DNA of 64,000 nt from Archegozetes longisetosus (Eukaryota > Arthropoda > Arachnida > Sarcoptiformes > Trhypochthoniidae), in assembly GCA_018873245.2 (NCBI GenBank), contig JAEMBT020000006.1:127804-191803 (forward strand). Reading direction: 5' to 3'. Positions 61,605 through 64,000 of this stretch are shown here, one piece after another. Numbering within the stretch: position 1 is the stretch's first letter; each line of letters begins with the position of its first letter. Under the pieces are notes generated by a model. That model was not told the origin of the DNA, did not search any database, and saw only the letters and a list, made by a program, of their open reading frames with translations. The position numbers were made by a program, and so were the translations under genes.

Positions 61605-63410
61605 TTAACCGGGAAGTGTTGATAACGATGGAAATCGGATACATTAAACCAGGTTTTCTATTGATTTCTATGAGTAGAAAGCATATGCTGCCATCTAGCG
61701 GGAGTTATACCTAAAAGTACGATTTTCTCGGAAACGCCACGGGTTATCGAACTCGGGAGAAAGGGAAATGAATTTACCGACACCGAGAACCCCTAAAAGT
61801 GGCCTCCCGAGGTGGGCCACGAAAAGTAAACTCTTACCCAAATTTTCTCAAAAGCTGGAATAATAATTACTAAAAGAAGAAATCGATTGTCAGATGATTC
61901 AATAAGAAGTGTTATGTTTTTGAATTCGTTTTACAATAACTTAGGTTGAATTATATTGTTGAACTTTATTTTTTACTTTAATTTAAAATTTGTATTTTGA
62001 TTATCATCCAATTTGATATCTAAAATGTAACTTTTTATTTATTTTTGATTATTAATGATGTTTGTGTCGCCTTTTATCTAGTATTTATATTAAAAAATAC
62101 TTATGAAATTCTTTTAAATATAATTATTAAATTTGGAAGCTTAGACTCAGGTTCAGGCTCAGGCTCGGAGTTCACGAGCCTTTGGACAACATTAGTTACT
62201 ACACATGAAATGACCTAATGGTAGAATAGGGTGTCCAAGGCAAACGCTAAAACTAATCACTCACAAAAGGTTCAGCGATCAGGCATGGACTTGATTTTAG
62301 GTCATTGCCTTAATTCTCACATTTTCTAAGTTATGTTCTAGTCCAAAATCGGAACTCACAGATATTTTTTTTACTTATACGTATAGCTATTTTACTTTTG
62401 TTTTGTTCAACTGTTATATCTTTTGTATTAGATTAAGTTTTGTTACTTTCGACTTCAAATTATTGGTGTTTTACTGTGTTGCTGTATAAGATTCTACCAT
62501 CTAAGCTTTTGACGTGTGGCCGTCAGGTGTTGCCTGTGGTGGATTTTTAATTTTTAGTATGATAGTATCTGAAGAATGAAGTGATTTTTTATGACACATT
62601 TGATTGACACGTCTAGGTAAGCTTTCGTCGTTTCAATGCATCTAAACGTGCAATATGTAGCAGTACATTAAGTTATAGTGCTACAGCATTAATGATACCT
62701 ATGAACCCCGTATCTGCTGACGCCTAAGGTTTTGGTTTATTTTTATTCACTCAAAAGCTCAGATAGGGGTTCTGATAGTGAGAGTGAGTTAAAATGAATT
62801 TTAGCAAGGATGACTCTACGTGCATGCAATAATTGCAACGGGGAAGTGAAGAAACACTCGTGCAATAACAATACTTTTCATGATTTACTTGATATGCATT
62901 CAGCAGAGCTTTGATGGCCATCATTCAATCCTAATGACCCATTCCTAACAATTTTATTGCACATAAAATTAGCTTTAATCCATAACTTAGTATTTTGACA
63001 TCATCTCTATTTTTTCCATTAATATTTTATTAGATATTAATTAAAGTTGACTAAGATTTCGTAGGTTGTATATTAAAGCAATGAACACTTCGGTAAATCA
63101 TATAGATCTATATATTTCCGTTATTTCAATGTAGATCAGTTCTGTACTTAACCAAATTTGAAGAATGCAACTGTACAGTCTTTGACAAAAGTGTCTCATT
63201 CGCTTTTTGAGCGTTTTCTACTGGTAAAAATTAACGGATTTTGATGAACTCTTTTTTGAAGAAACTAAATGTTGGGACCGACATCATACTAGATTGGCAT
63301 TGAAATTCCTTCTAACAGGTGAATTATTAATTAAATTTCTACAGAAGAATTAGACAAATTTTTTAATTCTGATGAATGGTCACCAACTAGATAAAGAATC
63401 ATTGAACACG
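61605..63410. other. Non-coding stretch
   Basis: No gene recognised. A GC-richer piece (61690-61850) and a CAGGCT(C)-type short repeat near 62150-62175 (AGGTTCAGGCTCAGGCTCGG) stand out but do not match an RNA gene or element I know. Confidence 0.4.
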
Positions 63411-63890
63411 TGTATTTTTGTTTCGCTCAAATATTGTTTTCCTATAACTAAGCAGCAAGTGAATTTTCAAAATCAACTTTTATCTGAATAGAATCATAAT
63501 CTCAACGTCAGATTGTAAAATTTAAATATTTATCAGAAATTCTATGGAAAACTCATTCTCCACTCAATACAGTAATATATGATCTGAATAATTCCGCCTA
63601 ATAGATCTCGCAGAGCAATAATAATTCAGTATTACTTTGAAAAGGGTTGAATTATAATTGCACTACGAGATCTGTTAGGCGGAATTATTAATCAGATCAT
63701 ATATTACTGTATTGAATGGAGAATGAGTTTTCCATAGAATTTCCTGATAAATATTTAAATTTTTACAATCTGACGTTGAGATTATGATTCTATTCCTTCA
63801 GATAAAAAGTTGATTTTTGAAAATTCACTTTTTTGAACTATTTAGTGCTGTAGTTATAGGAAAACAATATTTGAGCGAAACAAAAATATG
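63411..63890. mobile_element. Nearly perfect palindromic element, 480 bp
   Basis: Arms of about 205 bp from TGTATTTTTGTTTCGCTCAA at 63411 to the complement ending at 63890, with small indels, around a loop near 63615-63668. The arms include TTCCGCCTAATAGATCTCG/CGAGATCTGTTAGGCGGAA. No ORF. High arm identity suggests a young insertion. Confidence 0.85.
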
Positions 63891-64000
63891 CATGTTCAAT
63901 AAAATAAAATTAAAATACATTAAACTATATCTCTGAATAGATTAAAAATTTAATCACGTTTCGTGAACGGAACTTTCACGTATTAATCATTGTTTATGTG

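Overview
This is a eukaryotic, strongly AT-rich window from an animal nuclear genome. Genes are split by GT-AG introns, many under 100 bp, and the proteins are metazoan families: an NSP/BCAR3 SH2 adaptor, a RhoGAP, RIOK3, PRPP synthetase, guanylate kinase, a CAT-type SLC7 transporter and arthropod-style secreted CUB proteins. Degenerate TTAGG-type telomere-like tracts and the CUB family fit an arthropod. The compact introns make me think of a mite, but the species cannot be told from the sequence.

Layout: BCAR3-like (-, 496-2499); RhoGAP (+, 3431-10251); a poorly understood stretch (10252-12547); RIOK3 (-, 12548-15499); a repeat-rich block with a heat-shock-promoter-like inverted-repeat element (16007-16611) and a broken Fanzor (eukaryotic TnpB-like) copy, itself split by a 2.4 kb foldback element holding a nested palindrome (18.5-22.8 kb). 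Next come three paralogous CUB genes (23803-25178 -, 26870-28907 -, 30871-32896 +), a divergent pair of small secreted proteins (34161-35278 -, 35852-36112 +), PRPP synthetase with two competing last exons (-, 36922-39559), a second Fanzor relic (41028-42865), guanylate kinase (+, 43391-44641) and the amino-acid transporter (-, 44971-50275). From about 50.3 kb to the end no host gene is visible. That part is a transposon graveyard: palindromic elements, a full-length but broken mariner, a nearly intact MULE, a Merlin (ISXO2-type) relic and further foldback elements.

Coding models were rebuilt by hand by matching reading frames, splice sites and intron phases. All complete models sum to a whole number of codons, and PRPP synthetase gives 318 aa, the usual family length. 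The host genes are ordinary housekeeping, signalling and secreted genes with no sign of an operon-like relationship. The most notable items are the two Fanzor relics with a shared 3' non-coding block, the alternative PRPS terminal exon, the element carrying heat-shock-element-like repeats plus a TATA box, and telomere-like tracts sitting inside three separate inverted-repeat elements.
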